From the NCBI GenBank assembly GCA_024304985.1, contig JAMWZC010000003.1, forward strand, positions 208,611-272,610: a stretch of DNA of 64,000 nucleotides, given 5' to 3'. Position numbers and translations under genes: made by a program. A model generated the notes under the pieces. The model had not been told where the DNA came from. It made no database searches and worked only from the letters and a program-made list of their open reading frames with translations. Of the stretch, positions 25,988 to 35,778 are shown one piece after another (within the stretch, counting starts at the first letter, position 1; the number at the start of each line of letters is the position of its first letter). The DNA is from Paracoccaceae bacterium. Its GTDB lineage: Bacteria > Pseudomonadota > Alphaproteobacteria > Rhodobacterales > Rhodobacteraceae.

Positions 25988-26857
25988 ATGCGTGCAGTTT
26001 TTGGCCTTGTGCTGATCGCCGGTCTCGGACTGGCGGGTTTTGCCGTGATGATGGCAAAAAAACAGTTTGACGCCTACCAGATGCAGCTGGCCCAGGCCCA
26101 GAGCATGCAGAGCCAGATCATTCCCACGGTCGAGGTTCTTGTCGCGCAAAAGACCCTGAACTATGGCGATCCGCTGGCGCCCGAGGATCTGCGTGCGGTC
26201 AAGTGGCCGTCGGACGCGATCCCTGAAGGCAGCTTCCTGGCGCTGTCCGAAATCTTCCCCGAGAATGCCAGCAACCCGACCCGCTATGTCCTGCGCACCA
26301 TCGAAAAGGACGAGGCAATCATGGCCAGCAAGATCAGCCTGCCCGGCGAGGATGCGGGGCTGAATTCGCGGATCGAGCGCGGCATGCGTGCCTTTGCGAT
26401 CAAGGTCGACGTGGCCTCGGGTGTGTCCGGCTTTCTGCGTCCGGGTGACCGGGTCGACATCTACTGGACAGGCTCGGTGGATCAGGACATCGGCGGCGGC
26501 AGCCGTGGCGAGATCACAAAGCTGATCGAGGCGAATGTCCGCCTGATCGCCGTGGACCAGAGCGCCAATGGCGAAAGCGCGGAAGCCGCGATCGCCCGCA
26601 CGGTGACTGTCGCCGCCCGTCCCGATCAGGTGGCCGGTCTGGCGCAGGCACAGTCCACAGGCCGTCTGTCGCTGTCGCTTGTGGGCGCCAACGACGACAC
26701 CATCGCCGAGGCCATCGAGGTGGATCAGCGCCGCCTGCTTGGACTTGTGAGCGCACCGATCGCAGAGGCCGTCGTAGTCGAGCAGGAGCAGGTTTGCACC
26801 ACACGGGTCCGTCGCGGCGCGGAAGTGGTCGAGCTGCAGATCCCCTGCACGAACTGA
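25988..26857 (+). CDS. cpaB: Tad pilus assembly protein CpaB (RcpC)
   Basis: Product of 289 residues: an N-terminal membrane segment (VFGLVLIAGLGLAGFAVMMA), then an SAF domain (about residues 45-110; VEVLVAQKTLNYGDPLAPEDLRAVKWP) and the CpaB beta-rich region with RAFAIKVDVASGVSGFLRPGDRVDIYW. A pair of Cys near the end (QVCTTRV...QIPC) may form a disulfide. In the periplasm it supports the secretin. ACAGGAAAGG precedes the ATG. It opens the main tad gene run. Confidence 0.93.
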   Translation: MRAVFGLVLIAGLGLAGFAVMMAKKQFDAYQMQLAQAQSMQSQIIPTVEVLVAQKTLNYGDPLAPEDLRAVKWPSDAIPEGSFLALSEIFPENASNPTRYVLRTIEKDEAIMASKISLPGEDAGLNSRIERGMRAFAIKVDVASGVSGFLRPGDRVDIYWTGSVDQDIGGGSRGEITKLIEANVRLIAVDQSANGESAEAAIARTVTVAARPDQVAGLAQAQSTGRLSLSLVGANDDTIAEAIEVDQRRLLGLVSAPIAEAVVVEQEQVCTTRVRRGAEVVELQIPCTN

Positions 26858-26911
26858 CAAAGGCCGGGCCGATCCACCGCACATGCGGCTCTTATATAAG
26901 GCAACACAGCT

Positions 26912-26946
26912 AAAGGGGGCGGGTTCCGGACAGGGCCCGCCCCTTT
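26912..26946 (+). terminator. Hairpin between cpaB and cpaC
   Basis: AAAGGGGGCGGG pairs with CCCGCCCCTTT around a 12-base loop, 55 bases after the cpaB stop. Only three T follow. It may reduce read-through into cpaC or stabilise the cpaB message. Confidence 0.65.
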
Positions 26947-27122
26947 CGCATGGGCCTGCCCCGCTCTAGACCATGTTTTTTCGCGTCTGTTGCTGTTTAT
27001 CCACATAAGCCAGACGGCTGAACCTATTGATTCTTGCAATAAATATGGAAATCAACCATTCTGCTGCGAAAGGTGGGCACCAAAGACCCGCGATTTGAGG
27101 CGTGATCGGAAAGGCAGGTCAC

Positions 27123-28556
27123 ATGAAAACGGACAGATTTATCGGGGCCGCCCTGGTGGGGCTGGTCCTGGGGTTCGGCCAGATTGCGGTCGCGCCCAAG
27201 GTGCAGGCGGAAACAGTGCGCGTCCTTCAGGAAGGCCGCTCGGCCAGTCTTGCCGTGCCCATGAACCGCGCCGTCGTGGTGGAAAGCGAGGTTCCCTTCG
27301 CTGAACTCTCGATCGCAAACCCTGCAATTGCGGATATTTCCTCGCTTTCAGAGCGCACCATCTATGTGCTGGGCAAATCGCCCGGCACCACGACCCTGAC
27401 GCTTCTGGATGCCAGCGGACAGTTGATCACCAATATCGACGTGCGTGTGGCCGCGGATGTAAGTGAATTCAAGGAACGTCTGGGACAGATCCTGCCTGGC
27501 GAAAAGATCGAAGTGCGCACGGCCAATGACGGCATCGTCCTGTCAGGCACGGTGTCCAGCGCGCAAAAACTGCAGCGGGCGCTGGATCTTGCTGAACGCT
27601 ATGCGCCCGAGCGCGTCTCGAACCTGATGACGGTGGGCGGCGTGCAGCAGGTGATGCTCAAGGTCCGTTTCGCGGAAATGCAGCGCAGCGTCTCGAAATC
27701 GCTGAGCGCATCGCTGGCGCTGAACGGGAGCGCCTTCAGCAACGATCTGGGCCTGTCGGGCGGCAGCAACACGCTCAACAACCTGGGTGCTCAAACGAAC
27801 GCATTGGGTGGCGGCATTCCTCCGGTCAACACCAACAACGGCGCGATGCTGCTGGGCTTTGGCGCCGGTGCGGTCGAGGTGGGAATTCTTCTGGAAGCCC
27901 TGGAAACCAAGGGCGTCGTGAGGACGCTGGCGGAACCCAACCTGGTCGCCTTGTCCGGTCAGGAAGCGAAGTTCTTGGCGGGCGGCGAATATCCTGTGCC
28001 GATCTCGCAAGAGGGTGGCACCATCACCGTCGAGTTCAAACCCTTCGGGATCGAGTTGAACTTCGTGCCGCGCGTGGTCGACGGCGACCTGATCAACCTC
28101 GAGATGATGGCCGCTGTCTCGTCGCTTGACCCGTCAAACGGTATCGAGCTGAACGCCTTCCGCATCGACGCATTCCAGCGCCGCGAAACATCGACCACGG
28201 TCGAACTGCGCGATGGCGAAAGTTTTGCCGTCGCCGGTTTGTTGCAGGACGACTTCCGCGACACCGCCGGACAGGTGCCATGGCTGGGTGACATCCCGGT
28301 TCTGGGGGCCCTGTTCCGCAGCGCCGATTTCCGCCGTGCGCAGTCCGAACTGGTCATCATCGTGACGGCCCATCTGGTCACCCCCACGCGCGGCGAAGCC
28401 CTGGCCCTGCCGACCGACCGGATCCGCCCACCGACCGAGCGTGACCTGTTCCTGTTCGGCCGTGTGGCGCGCGAGGGGCAGCCCGCCCTGCGTGGTGCTG
28501 CAGGAGAGGTTGCCAAACAGGATTTCAACGGCTCTTATGGCTATGTGATGGACTGA
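27123..28556 (+). CDS. cpaC: Tad pilus secretin CpaC (RcpA)
   Basis: Product of 477 residues with signal peptide MKTDRFIGAALVGLVLGFGQIAVAPKVQA. The N-terminal domain has the BON-like and pilus-specific motifs SLAVPMNRAVVVESEVPFAELSIANPAIADI, then VGGVQQVMLKVRFAEMQR. The C-terminal secretin core spans about 220-420, with VRTLAEPNLVALSGQEAKFLAGGEYPVP and VPWLGDIPVLGALFRS. Forms the outer-membrane ring through which the pilus passes. Ends four bases before the OmpA gene. Confidence 0.94.
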   Translation: MKTDRFIGAALVGLVLGFGQIAVAPKVQAETVRVLQEGRSASLAVPMNRAVVVESEVPFAELSIANPAIADISSLSERTIYVLGKSPGTTTLTLLDASGQLITNIDVRVAADVSEFKERLGQILPGEKIEVRTANDGIVLSGTVSSAQKLQRALDLAERYAPERVSNLMTVGGVQQVMLKVRFAEMQRSVSKSLSASLALNGSAFSNDLGLSGGSNTLNNLGAQTNALGGGIPPVNTNNGAMLLGFGAGAVEVGILLEALETKGVVRTLAEPNLVALSGQEAKFLAGGEYPVPISQEGGTITVEFKPFGIELNFVPRVVDGDLINLEMMAAVSSLDPSNGIELNAFRIDAFQRRETSTTVELRDGESFAVAGLLQDDFRDTAGQVPWLGDIPVLGALFRSADFRRAQSELVIIVTAHLVTPTRGEALALPTDRIRPPTERDLFLFGRVAREGQPALRGAAGEVAKQDFNGSYGYVMD

Positions 28557-28560
28557 TCGG

Positions 28561-29226
28561 ATGCAACGGAACATGTACAAGACCCTCGCACTCATCAGCG
28601 TGTTGGCAGCAAGTGCCTGTTCCAGCGTTGATCCGATCTACCGCAACTTCAACAGCGAAGCAGGCGGCACCATAGACAGCGGCTCGTTCGGCAACGCGAC
28701 GATGAACAACACGATGGCGATGACGAACCGTCAGGGCTTCCTGATCGACATGTCGCGCCGCTTCTCGCAGGAAGTCTCGCCAGTCGTGAACTTTGCGTTC
28801 AACTCGGCCGTTCTGGACGCCGGTGCGCAAGATACGCTGCGCGAGCAGGCCAACTGGATCCGCCAGTTCCCGGAAGTGCGCTTCCGCGTCTATGGGCATA
28901 CCGATCTGGTGGGCTCGGATGCCTATAACAAGAACCTTGGGCTGCGCCGCGCGCAGGCGGTGGTCGCGTTCCTGGCGACGCAGGGCATCAGCCGATCCCG
29001 GTTGGAGGCACTTGTGTCCTTTGGCGAACGTCAGCCGTTGATCGTGACCGAGGGCCGCGAGCGCCGCAACCGCCGGACGGTGACCGAAGTTTCCGGAGTG
29101 GTGGAGAAGCGCGCGGGCGAACTGGACGGAAAATACGCCCAGATCATTTATCGCGAATATGTCAACAGCGCGATGCCGGCCAGCACGTTGACCGGCTTCT
29201 CGACTGGGCCGTCTGCCGCAGAGTAA
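28561..29226 (+). CDS. OmpA-family lipoprotein in the Tad locus
   Basis: Product of 221 residues, or 217 if started at the ATG at 28573. The lipobox LAASAC puts the lipidated Cys near residue 20. A C-terminal OmpA domain (about 75-180) has NFAFNSAVLDAGAQDTLREQANWIRQFPEVRFRVYGHTDLVG and LGLRRAQAVVAFLATQGI, the peptidoglycan-binding pattern. It lies in the slot held by cpaD in many Tad loci, between the secretin and cpaE genes, and probably anchors the secretin to the wall. Confidence 0.88.
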   Translation: MQRNMYKTLALISVLAASACSSVDPIYRNFNSEAGGTIDSGSFGNATMNNTMAMTNRQGFLIDMSRRFSQEVSPVVNFAFNSAVLDAGAQDTLREQANWIRQFPEVRFRVYGHTDLVGSDAYNKNLGLRRAQAVVAFLATQGISRSRLEALVSFGERQPLIVTEGRERRNRRTVTEVSGVVEKRAGELDGKYAQIIYREYVNSAMPASTLTGFSTGPSAAE

Positions 29227-29607
29227 AGCGCAGAGTTTCGGCCCCGATCGCCGGTCTGTCCGGGATGGCGTCGGGCGAAGGGCCTGCTTTACAGCGGTTT
29301 TCTGCACCATTCAGGGCTGCGCCCTTGCGTGAGCGGCATGGCCCTTTCGGGCTTAGGCAGGTGTTGGACGCCCCTGCCCCGCCGCCTTTCAGGCCGCTTT
29401 GATCGTCCGATGAAACCGTACAATTACGATCTTTTGGCCCTAATGTTGCCCATATTTTCCGCGACCTTCACCTCAATGGGATAGCTTTGTCCGGCACATG
29501 CCGGGCACGGGTGGTCGGACGCCGGAACAGGAATGGACCCATCAGAGGTTCAGAGTGTGCCTGCCTTGCCAGACGACGGCCCCCGAGGTCAAAGGACATG
29601 AGGCAAG
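29227..29607. other. Intergenic region between the OmpA gene and cpaE
   Basis: 381 bases with no gene of note. A small GCCC-TTTC-GGGC hairpin lies at 29341-29352, and the stretch 29400-29480 is less GC-rich and may hold a promoter for cpaE-F-tadBCD. A 24-codon open frame at 29410-29484 lacks a ribosome site. Confidence 0.55.
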
Positions 29608-30867
29608 ATGAGTAGCAGTGTGCATCACTCTCCGGAACCTGCGCCGATCGTGGCTTGCACGATCAGTCGCGACGTTCAGAATTTCGATCTGCTGATCGAG
29701 GACATGGAAGCGGTTCTGGGTGAGACCTGGGGTGATCTGGGCTTTGGCGAGGCGCTGGCCTTCTTTGCGCAACCGGACGCCGACGCGCTGGAATTCGTGG
29801 CCATCGCAATGGATCAGGAGGATGAGGACAACCTTGTCCTTCTGGGCGAAATCATTCATCAGGCCCGCAGCCGCAACATTCGCGTCATCCTGATCGCCGA
29901 GGATGTCAGCCCTGCGTCCCTGCACCAGTTGCTGCGGCAGGGTGCCGATGAATTTGTCCCCTACCCCTTGCCGGAAAACGAGCTTGAGGCCGCGATCCAG
30001 CGCATCAGGCAGCCCGAACCCGCACCCGTCATGTCCGCCCCGGCGACGGAGGCGGGGCCGACAACGCGCAAATCGGCGCATGATCGCGAAGGTGTGGTCA
30101 TGGCTGTGCAAGGTCTGGCCGGCGGCGTGGGTGCCACGACATTCGCCGTGAATCTGGCTTGGGAACTGTGCAACGTCGCCAAGAAGGGCAAGCCCGACCC
30201 GCGCGTCTGCATCCTTGATCTGGACCTGCAATACGGTTCCATCTCGACTTTTCTGGACCTGCCCCGCCGCGAAGCCGTGTTCGAACTTCTGTCGGATACC
30301 GAATCCATGGATGGCGACAGCTTTACCGCGGCGCTGATCCCGTTCGAGGAGAAGCTGAATGTCCTTACATCACCTGCGGACATGTTGCCGCTGGATCTTG
30401 TGACGTCCGAGGACATCAACCGGATCATCGCCATGGCACGCCAGCATTTCGATTACGTGGTGATCGACATGCCGCGCACGCTGGTGCAATGGACCGAGGC
30501 GGTTCTGAACGGCGCACATATCTATTTCGCGCTGCTGGAACTGGACATGCGGTCTGCCCAGAACGCGCTGCGCCTGAAACGGGCCTTGCAGGCCGAGGAT
30601 CTGCCATTTCAGAAACTGCGTTTCGCGCTGAACCGCTCGCCCGGCTTCACGGATCTGAGCGGCAAGAGCCGGGTCAAGCGGATGGCGGAAAGCCTTGGAA
30701 TCTCGATCGACCTGCTGCTGCCCGATGGTGGCAAGGCCGTCACGCAGGGGGCCGATCACGGGCTGCCGCTGGCGCTGAGCGCGGCCAAGAACCCGTTGCG
30801 CAAGGAAATCGCGAAACTGGCGCTTTCGCTGCATCAGCTTGGTCAGAGCGACGTGGAAGCGGCCTGA
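29608..30867 (+). CDS. cpaE: Tad pilus ATPase-like localisation protein CpaE (TadZ)
   Basis: Product of 419 residues. An N-terminal response-regulator-like receiver domain (about 10-135; NIRVILIAEDVSPASLHQLLRQGADEFVPYPL) lacks obvious phospho-acceptor spacing. It is followed by a ParA/MinD-type ATPase domain, with VQGLAGGVGATTFAVNLAWEL as a deviant Walker A (no classical Lys after Gly-Gly) and VCILDLDLQYGS. It places the Tad apparatus at the cell pole in relatives. Co-directional and 22 bases from cpaF. Confidence 0.92.
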   Translation: MSSSVHHSPEPAPIVACTISRDVQNFDLLIEDMEAVLGETWGDLGFGEALAFFAQPDADALEFVAIAMDQEDEDNLVLLGEIIHQARSRNIRVILIAEDVSPASLHQLLRQGADEFVPYPLPENELEAAIQRIRQPEPAPVMSAPATEAGPTTRKSAHDREGVVMAVQGLAGGVGATTFAVNLAWELCNVAKKGKPDPRVCILDLDLQYGSISTFLDLPRREAVFELLSDTESMDGDSFTAALIPFEEKLNVLTSPADMLPLDLVTSEDINRIIAMARQHFDYVVIDMPRTLVQWTEAVLNGAHIYFALLELDMRSAQNALRLKRALQAEDLPFQKLRFALNRSPGFTDLSGKSRVKRMAESLGISIDLLLPDGGKAVTQGADHGLPLALSAAKNPLRKEIAKLALSLHQLGQSDVEAA

Positions 30868-30889
30868 ACCGCATATTGGGGGACCCTGA

Positions 30890-32341
30890 ATGTTTTCGCG
30901 TTACAAGAAGCCCGGCGGCACGGAACAACCGTCCAAGACAGCAAATCCGGCGGTCAAACCGTTGGTGCAACCCGCCACGCGTCCGGTCGAGGCCGTCAAC
31001 CCATCGATGCGCCGGGCCCAGGCCATTGCTCCGGCGCAGACCGTCGCGATGGACCGGGACCGCAAACGCCGCGAGCGTCTGGGCGAGATCAAGCTGGAGC
31101 TGCACCGGTCGTTGCTGGACAACCTGAACCTCAGTGCGCTGGACACCGCCACTGAAAGTGACCTGCGCGCCGAGATCACCTCGATCGCTTCAGAAGTGCT
31201 TGAGGAAAAGGGTATCGTGCTGAACCGCGAGGATCGCACGCAACTGACGCAGGAACTTTATGACGAGGTCAAGGGTCTTGGCCCGCTTGAGACATTGCTC
31301 AAGGATGACAGCGTCAACGATATTCTGGTGAACGGCCCGCAGCGGATCTTTGTGGAACGCGGCGGCAAACTGGAACTGACCGACATCACTTTCAAGGATG
31401 AGAAGCACCTGTTGCGGATCATCGACAAGATCGTGTCGGCCGTGGGCCGGCGCGTGGACGAATCCAACCCCTATGTCGACGCCCGCCTCGCGGATGGTTC
31501 GCGTTTCAACGCGATGGTGCCACCCGTCGCGGTTGACGGAAGCCTTGTCTCGATCCGTAAGTTCAAGAAGGAAAAGCTGGGGATCGACGATCTGGTGCGT
31601 TTCGGTGCCTTTTCCGAAGAGATGGCCGCCTATCTTCAGGCGGCCGTGGCCACGCGCCTGAACATCATCGTCTCGGGCGGAACGGGTTCGGGTAAGACCA
31701 CCACATTGAACGCACTGTCGTCCTTCATCGACAACTCGGAACGCATCCTGACCATCGAGGACACGGCGGAACTTCAGCTTCAGCAGATCCATGTCGGCCG
31801 GATGGAAAGCCGCCCCCCCAACGTCGAGGGCAAGGGCGCCGTGACCCAGCGCGATTGCTTGCGCAACGCCCTGCGGATGCGGCCTGACCGGATCATCGTC
31901 GGCGAAACACGCGGCGAAGAAGTGATCGACATGTTGCAGGCCATGAACACCGGCCATGACGGGTCGATGACCACGATCCACGCCAACTCGGCCCGCGACG
32001 GGGTGAGCCGTCTTGAGAACATGATCGCCATGGCGGGCATCGAAATGCCCATCAAGGCCGTGCGCAGCCAGATCGCAAGCGCCGTCAACCTGATCGTGCA
32101 GGCCAACCGTTTGCAGGATGGCAGCCGCCGCATGACGTCGATCACCGAAATCACGGGGATGGAGGGCGAGGTGATCTCGATGCAGGAGGTCTTCAAGTTC
32201 CAGCGCGTCGGCCTGACCCCCGACAACAAGATCATCGGCCATTTCACCGCGACCGGCGTGCGCAGCCACTTCTCGGAACGCTTCCGCCTGTGGGGCTATG
32301 ACCTGCCAGCGTCAATCTTCGAACCCATCGCAGCGGAGTAA
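30890..32341 (+). CDS. cpaF: Tad pilus motor ATPase CpaF (TadA)
   Basis: Product of 483 residues of the type II/IV secretion ATPase family. N-terminal domain with [23 protein letters not shown]; Walker [11 protein letters not shown] at about residues 262-271; Asp box [12 protein letters not shown]; His/Walker B region [41 protein letters not shown]. The hexamer drives both extension and retraction in Tad systems. GGGGG just before the ATG acts as ribosome site. tadB follows five bases after its stop. Confidence 0.96.
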   Translation: MFSRYKKPGGTEQPSKTANPAVKPLVQPATRPVEAVNPSMRRAQAIAPAQTVAMDRDRKRRERLGEIKLELHRSLLDNLNLSALDTATESDLRAEITSIASEVLEEKGIVLNREDRTQLTQELYDEVKGLGPLETLLKDDSVNDILVNGPQRIFVERGGKLELTDITFKDEKHLLRIIDKIVSAVGRRVDESNPYVDARLADGSRFNAMVPPVAVDGSLVSIRKFKKEKLGIDDLVRFGAFSEEMAAYLQAAVATRLNIIVSGGTGSGKTTTLNALSSFIDNSERILTIEDTAELQLQQIHVGRMESRPPNVEGKGAVTQRDCLRNALRMRPDRIIVGETRGEEVIDMLQAMNTGHDGSMTTIHANSARDGVSRLENMIAMAGIEMPIKAVRSQIASAVNLIVQANRLQDGSRRMTSITEITGMEGEVISMQEVFKFQRVGLTPDNKIIGHFTATGVRSHFSERFRLWGYDLPASIFEPIAAE

Positions 32342-32346
32342 AGCCC

Positions 32347-33315
32347 ATGGCCATCAGCATCGAACCACTTATCTACGGGCTGATCTTCTTCGGCGTTCTC
32401 GTGCTGGTCGAAGGGCTGTATCTGACCGTTTTCGGCAAGTCGATCAGCCTCAACAACCGCGTGAACCGGCGTCTGGAGATGCTGGAAAAAGGGACGCGCC
32501 GGGAAGAGGTGATGGAAACGCTGCGCAAGGAAATGCGCCAGCACATGAACTCGCGCTCGATCCCGCTCTATTCGATGCTGGCTGACCGGGCGCAGAAAGC
32601 GGCCATCGCCTTTACCCCCGCACAGTTGATCATGATCATGGTCGGCGTCAGCGTCATGGCCTTTCTCGGCCTGACAATCGGCACCGAGGCTGAACCACCG
32701 ATCCGCGCGGTTCTGTCTGTCGGCATGGGCGTGGGCGGGGTCTATTTCTGGGTCAACTCCAAGGCCAACAAGCGGATCGCGATGATCGAGGAACAATTGC
32801 CCGACGCGGTCGAACTCATGGTGCGGTCGCTGCGCGTGGGTCATCCCTTCTCATCGGCGATCCAGATCGTCGCCAAGGAAGTCGCCGACCCGTTGGCGAC
32901 CGAGTTCGGCATCATTGCGGATGAATCCGCCTATGGGCGCGATATCGGCGAGGCGCTCAAGGACATGGCCGAACGTCTGGACATGCAGGATTTGCGCTTT
33001 CTGGCCGTGGCCGTGACCATCCAGCAGCAGTCTGGCGGCAACCTTGCCGAGATCCTGGCGGGCCTGTCCCGCGTGATCCGCGCCCGTTTCCGCCTTTTCC
33101 GCCGCGTCAAGGCCATCACGGCCGAAGCGCAATGGTCAGGCAAATTCCTGTCGGGGTTTCCGGTATTCGCGCTGATCGCGATCAATGTGATGGACCCGAA
33201 CTATTACGACGACGTGCTGGACCATCCGTGGTTCATCCCCGCCTGTATTGCCGTGGGTCTGTTTCTGGCAGCGAACCTGATCGTCATGCGCATGCTGGTC
33301 AACATCAAGGTCTGA
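32347..33315 (+). CDS. tadB: Tad inner-membrane platform protein TadB
   Basis: Product of 322 residues of the GspF-like family. Membrane helices at about 5-25, 90-135 and 270-315; the cytosolic F domain runs from about 150 to 265 (EQLPDAVELMVRSLRVGHPFSSAIQIVAKEVADPLATEFG, then SGGNLAEILAGLSRVIRARF). Forms the platform with TadC on which CpaF works. Very short gap from cpaF and to tadC, so tightly co-transcribed. Confidence 0.93.
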   Translation: MAISIEPLIYGLIFFGVLVLVEGLYLTVFGKSISLNNRVNRRLEMLEKGTRREEVMETLRKEMRQHMNSRSIPLYSMLADRAQKAAIAFTPAQLIMIMVGVSVMAFLGLTIGTEAEPPIRAVLSVGMGVGGVYFWVNSKANKRIAMIEEQLPDAVELMVRSLRVGHPFSSAIQIVAKEVADPLATEFGIIADESAYGRDIGEALKDMAERLDMQDLRFLAVAVTIQQQSGGNLAEILAGLSRVIRARFRLFRRVKAITAEAQWSGKFLSGFPVFALIAINVMDPNYYDDVLDHPWFIPACIAVGLFLAANLIVMRMLVNIKV

Positions 33316-33327
33316 GGAGACACCACG

Positions 33328-34296
33328 ATGGAGTTCATCAACGACCTGATGGAACAGCATTTCGGCCCGATGGGGCCGTTCATCCTGCTGGGCGGGCTTG
33401 GCCTTCTGCTGATCCTGGCCACGATCCCGATGATGCTGAACCAGCGCAAGGACCCGCTGGAAAAGCTGCGCGAGACCGCCGCCTCGGGCCGCAATGCCGG
33501 CACCCCCGGCAAGACGCTGCGGACCGCCAAAGGCAATGACAAGCTGCAAAAATATTCGACCTTCCTGGAGCCACAGAACGAGGAAGAATACTCTGCCGTT
33601 CGCAAAAAATTGATGCAAGCAGGCTATCGAAGCAAGGAAGCTGTGCGTGCGTTCCATTTTGCGCAATTTGCTCTCGGAATCCTGTTCCTGATCGGCGGTG
33701 TGATCTACTATCTTCTCAAGATGGCGGGCCTGCCAGACACCACCACGCAGGACACGATGCTGTATATCCTCGGGCCGGGCGTCGTGGGCTATATGCTGCC
33801 GAAATACTGGGTCACCAAACGCCAGCAACAGCGTCAGGAAGAGATCACCTCGGGCTTTCCGGACGCCCTTGATATGATGCTGGTCTGCGTCGAGGCGGGA
33901 CAGTCACTGGACCAGTCGATCATCCGCGTCGCCCGCGAGCTGCGCGCCTCCTATCCTTCACTGTCGGACGAGTTCGAGATCGTCAGCTATGAGATCAAGG
34001 CCGGCAAGGACAAGCCCACGGTTCTGGCCGACATGGGCGAACGCTGCGGAGTGGCCGATATTTCCAGTTTCGTGACGGTGCTGGTGCAATCCGCGACATT
34101 CGGCACCTCGATCGCGGATGCGTTGCGGGTCTATGCCGAGGAGATGCGTGACAAACGCGTGATGCGTGCCGAAGAAAAGGCAAACAAGTTGCCTACCAAG
34201 ATGACACTTGTCACTATGATGCTGACCGTGCCGCCGCTGCTGATCATTCTGGTCGGACCTTCGGTGGTGGGGATCCAGAATCTGGGGAACATGTAA
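33328..34296 (+). CDS. tadC: Tad inner-membrane platform protein TadC
   Basis: Product of 322 residues, the same length as TadB. Helices near residues 12-33, 105-150 and 290-315 flank a GspF domain (EITSGFPDALDMMLVCVEAGQSLDQSIIRVARELRASYP, FGTSIADALRVYAEEMRDKRVMRAEEKANKLPTKM). The closing KLPTKMTLVTMMLTVPPLLIILVGPSVV is typical of TadC. Ribosome site GAGGAGA. Followed eight bases later by tadD. Confidence 0.93.
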   Translation: MEFINDLMEQHFGPMGPFILLGGLGLLLILATIPMMLNQRKDPLEKLRETAASGRNAGTPGKTLRTAKGNDKLQKYSTFLEPQNEEEYSAVRKKLMQAGYRSKEAVRAFHFAQFALGILFLIGGVIYYLLKMAGLPDTTTQDTMLYILGPGVVGYMLPKYWVTKRQQQRQEEITSGFPDALDMMLVCVEAGQSLDQSIIRVARELRASYPSLSDEFEIVSYEIKAGKDKPTVLADMGERCGVADISSFVTVLVQSATFGTSIADALRVYAEEMRDKRVMRAEEKANKLPTKMTLVTMMLTVPPLLIILVGPSVVGIQNLGNM

Positions 34297-34303
34297 GCAC
34301 ATC

Positions 34304-34876
34304 ATGGGACGACGCCGTCGCGGGCTCCAACCCGCTTTTGCTCTGGGGATCATCCTGACCCTGGCCGCCTGTTCCGCAGGCGGCCTTGGCGCATCTCGTG
34401 ACGGTCCCTATGCCCCCGGCATCCAACCCGGCGGCGATGCCGTGGACGGTCTGCTGGTCGGCCATCGCCTGATGGAAGCAGGCGAATTCGAACTGGCGCT
34501 GAAGGCATATACGCGCGCCGCCTATGAGGACGGCCTGACCGTCGATGTCCTGTCCGCCCTTGGCAGCGCCAATCTGGGACTGGGCCGTCTGGGGCAGGCC
34601 GAAACACTGCTGCGGCGCGCCATCGCCACGGATGAGGCGATCCCCGAGACATGGAACAATCTGGGCGTTGTGCTGATGGAACGCGGCGAGACGGCCGAGG
34701 CCGAGCAGATCTTTCGACGGGCCTACGCGCTGGACAATGGCGAAAGTGACTCAATCCGCGACAATCTGCGCTTGGCCCTCGCAAAAATCGAAAATCCCGA
34801 CTATGATATCGTTGAGCAAGACTTCAAAATGATGCGACGTGGAAGTAGCGATTATCTTCTGCGGCGCATACCATAA
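34304..34876 (+). CDS. tadD: TadD-like TPR lipoprotein
   Basis: Product of 190 residues. A signal peptide ends in the lipobox LAAC (residues about 19-23; CSAGG follows). Three TPR units fill residues about 60-165 (GHRLMEAGEFELALKAYTRAAYEDG, LGSANLGLGRLGQAETLLRRAIATDE, WNNLGVVLMERGETAEAEQIFRRAYALDNG). Outer-membrane TPR proteins of this type help the secretin assemble. A second TPR lipoprotein gene follows. Confidence 0.88.
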   Translation: MGRRRRGLQPAFALGIILTLAACSAGGLGASRDGPYAPGIQPGGDAVDGLLVGHRLMEAGEFELALKAYTRAAYEDGLTVDVLSALGSANLGLGRLGQAETLLRRAIATDEAIPETWNNLGVVLMERGETAEAEQIFRRAYALDNGESDSIRDNLRLALAKIENPDYDIVEQDFKMMRRGSSDYLLRRIP

Positions 34877-34906
34877 GACGGCAGAGCAGCAAAAAGGACG
34901 CAAAAC

Positions 34907-35764
34907 ATGCGCCACCCCATTATCGTGACCCTGTGTCTGACAGGGGCTTTTGGACTGGCCGGGTGCCAGAATGCAGGCGGAAACGAAGTCGATCGGGCCA
35001 TGCAGGCCGTCAATGTCGTGGATGAGAGCAATCTTGGCGACATCATGTTGACCGTGGCCGACCCTAACGAGGCGGTGGTCTATTTCACACGCACAGCCGC
35101 TGAACAACCGGACCGGATCGACGTTCAGCGCGGTCTGGCCGTGTCTTTGGTGCGTGCCCAGCGCCCGGTCGAGGCGGCGTCGGCTTGGCGCACGGTCGTC
35201 AAGCACCCCGAGGCCACGCATGAGGACAAGGTGGAACTGGCCGATGCGTTGATCCGTGCCGGGGACTGGGAGGGCGCGCGCGAGGCGCTGAACACGGTGC
35301 CGCCCACCTATGAGACATTCAAACGCTACCGGCTTGAGGCGATGGTGGCTGACGCCAACAAGGACTGGAAGCGTGCAGACAGCTTTTACGAAATCGCGAT
35401 GGGTCTGACCACACGGCCTGCCGGCGTGATGAACAACTGGGGATATTCCAAGCTGACTCGCGGCGCCTATGCCGATGCAGAGCGTTTGTTTGCCGATGCG
35501 ATCCGTCAGGACAACAAGCTGTTCACCGCCAAGAACAACCTTGTTCTGGCACGCGCCGCGCAACGCAATTACAGCCTGCCCGTGGTGCCGATGACCCAGC
35601 TTGAACGGGCGCAACTGCTGCACACCGCCGGTCTGAGCGCTGTCAAGCAGGGCGACATTGAAACCGCCAAGGGATTGCTGCGCGACGCGGTCGAGACGCA
35701 TCCGCAGCATTTCGACGAAGCGGTGCGCAGTCTTGCGGCGCTTGAAAACAACGTGCGTGGCTGA
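34907..35764 (+). CDS. Second TPR lipoprotein of the Tad locus
   Basis: Product of 285 residues. Lipobox FGLAGC (Cys near residue 21). TPR-like helical repeats follow, for example VYFTRTAAEQPDRIDVQRGLAVSLVRAQRPVEAASAWRTV, LADALIRAGDWEGAREALNTVPP and KLTRGAYADAERLFADAIRQDNKLF. It is longer and more diverged than the TadD-like protein before it. Presumed outer-membrane scaffold; the presence of two such proteins may reflect separate secretin and pilus functions. Function inferred from context. Confidence 0.85.
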   Translation: MRHPIIVTLCLTGAFGLAGCQNAGGNEVDRAMQAVNVVDESNLGDIMLTVADPNEAVVYFTRTAAEQPDRIDVQRGLAVSLVRAQRPVEAASAWRTVVKHPEATHEDKVELADALIRAGDWEGAREALNTVPPTYETFKRYRLEAMVADANKDWKRADSFYEIAMGLTTRPAGVMNNWGYSKLTRGAYADAERLFADAIRQDNKLFTAKNNLVLARAAQRNYSLPVVPMTQLERAQLLHTAGLSAVKQGDIETAKGLLRDAVETHPQHFDEAVRSLAALENNVRG

Positions 35765-35778
35765 TCCGGTCGCGCACG

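Noticed and set aside
29410-29484. 24-codon hydrophobic open frame upstream of cpaE
   Set aside because: No ribosome binding site and no supporting context; likely chance.
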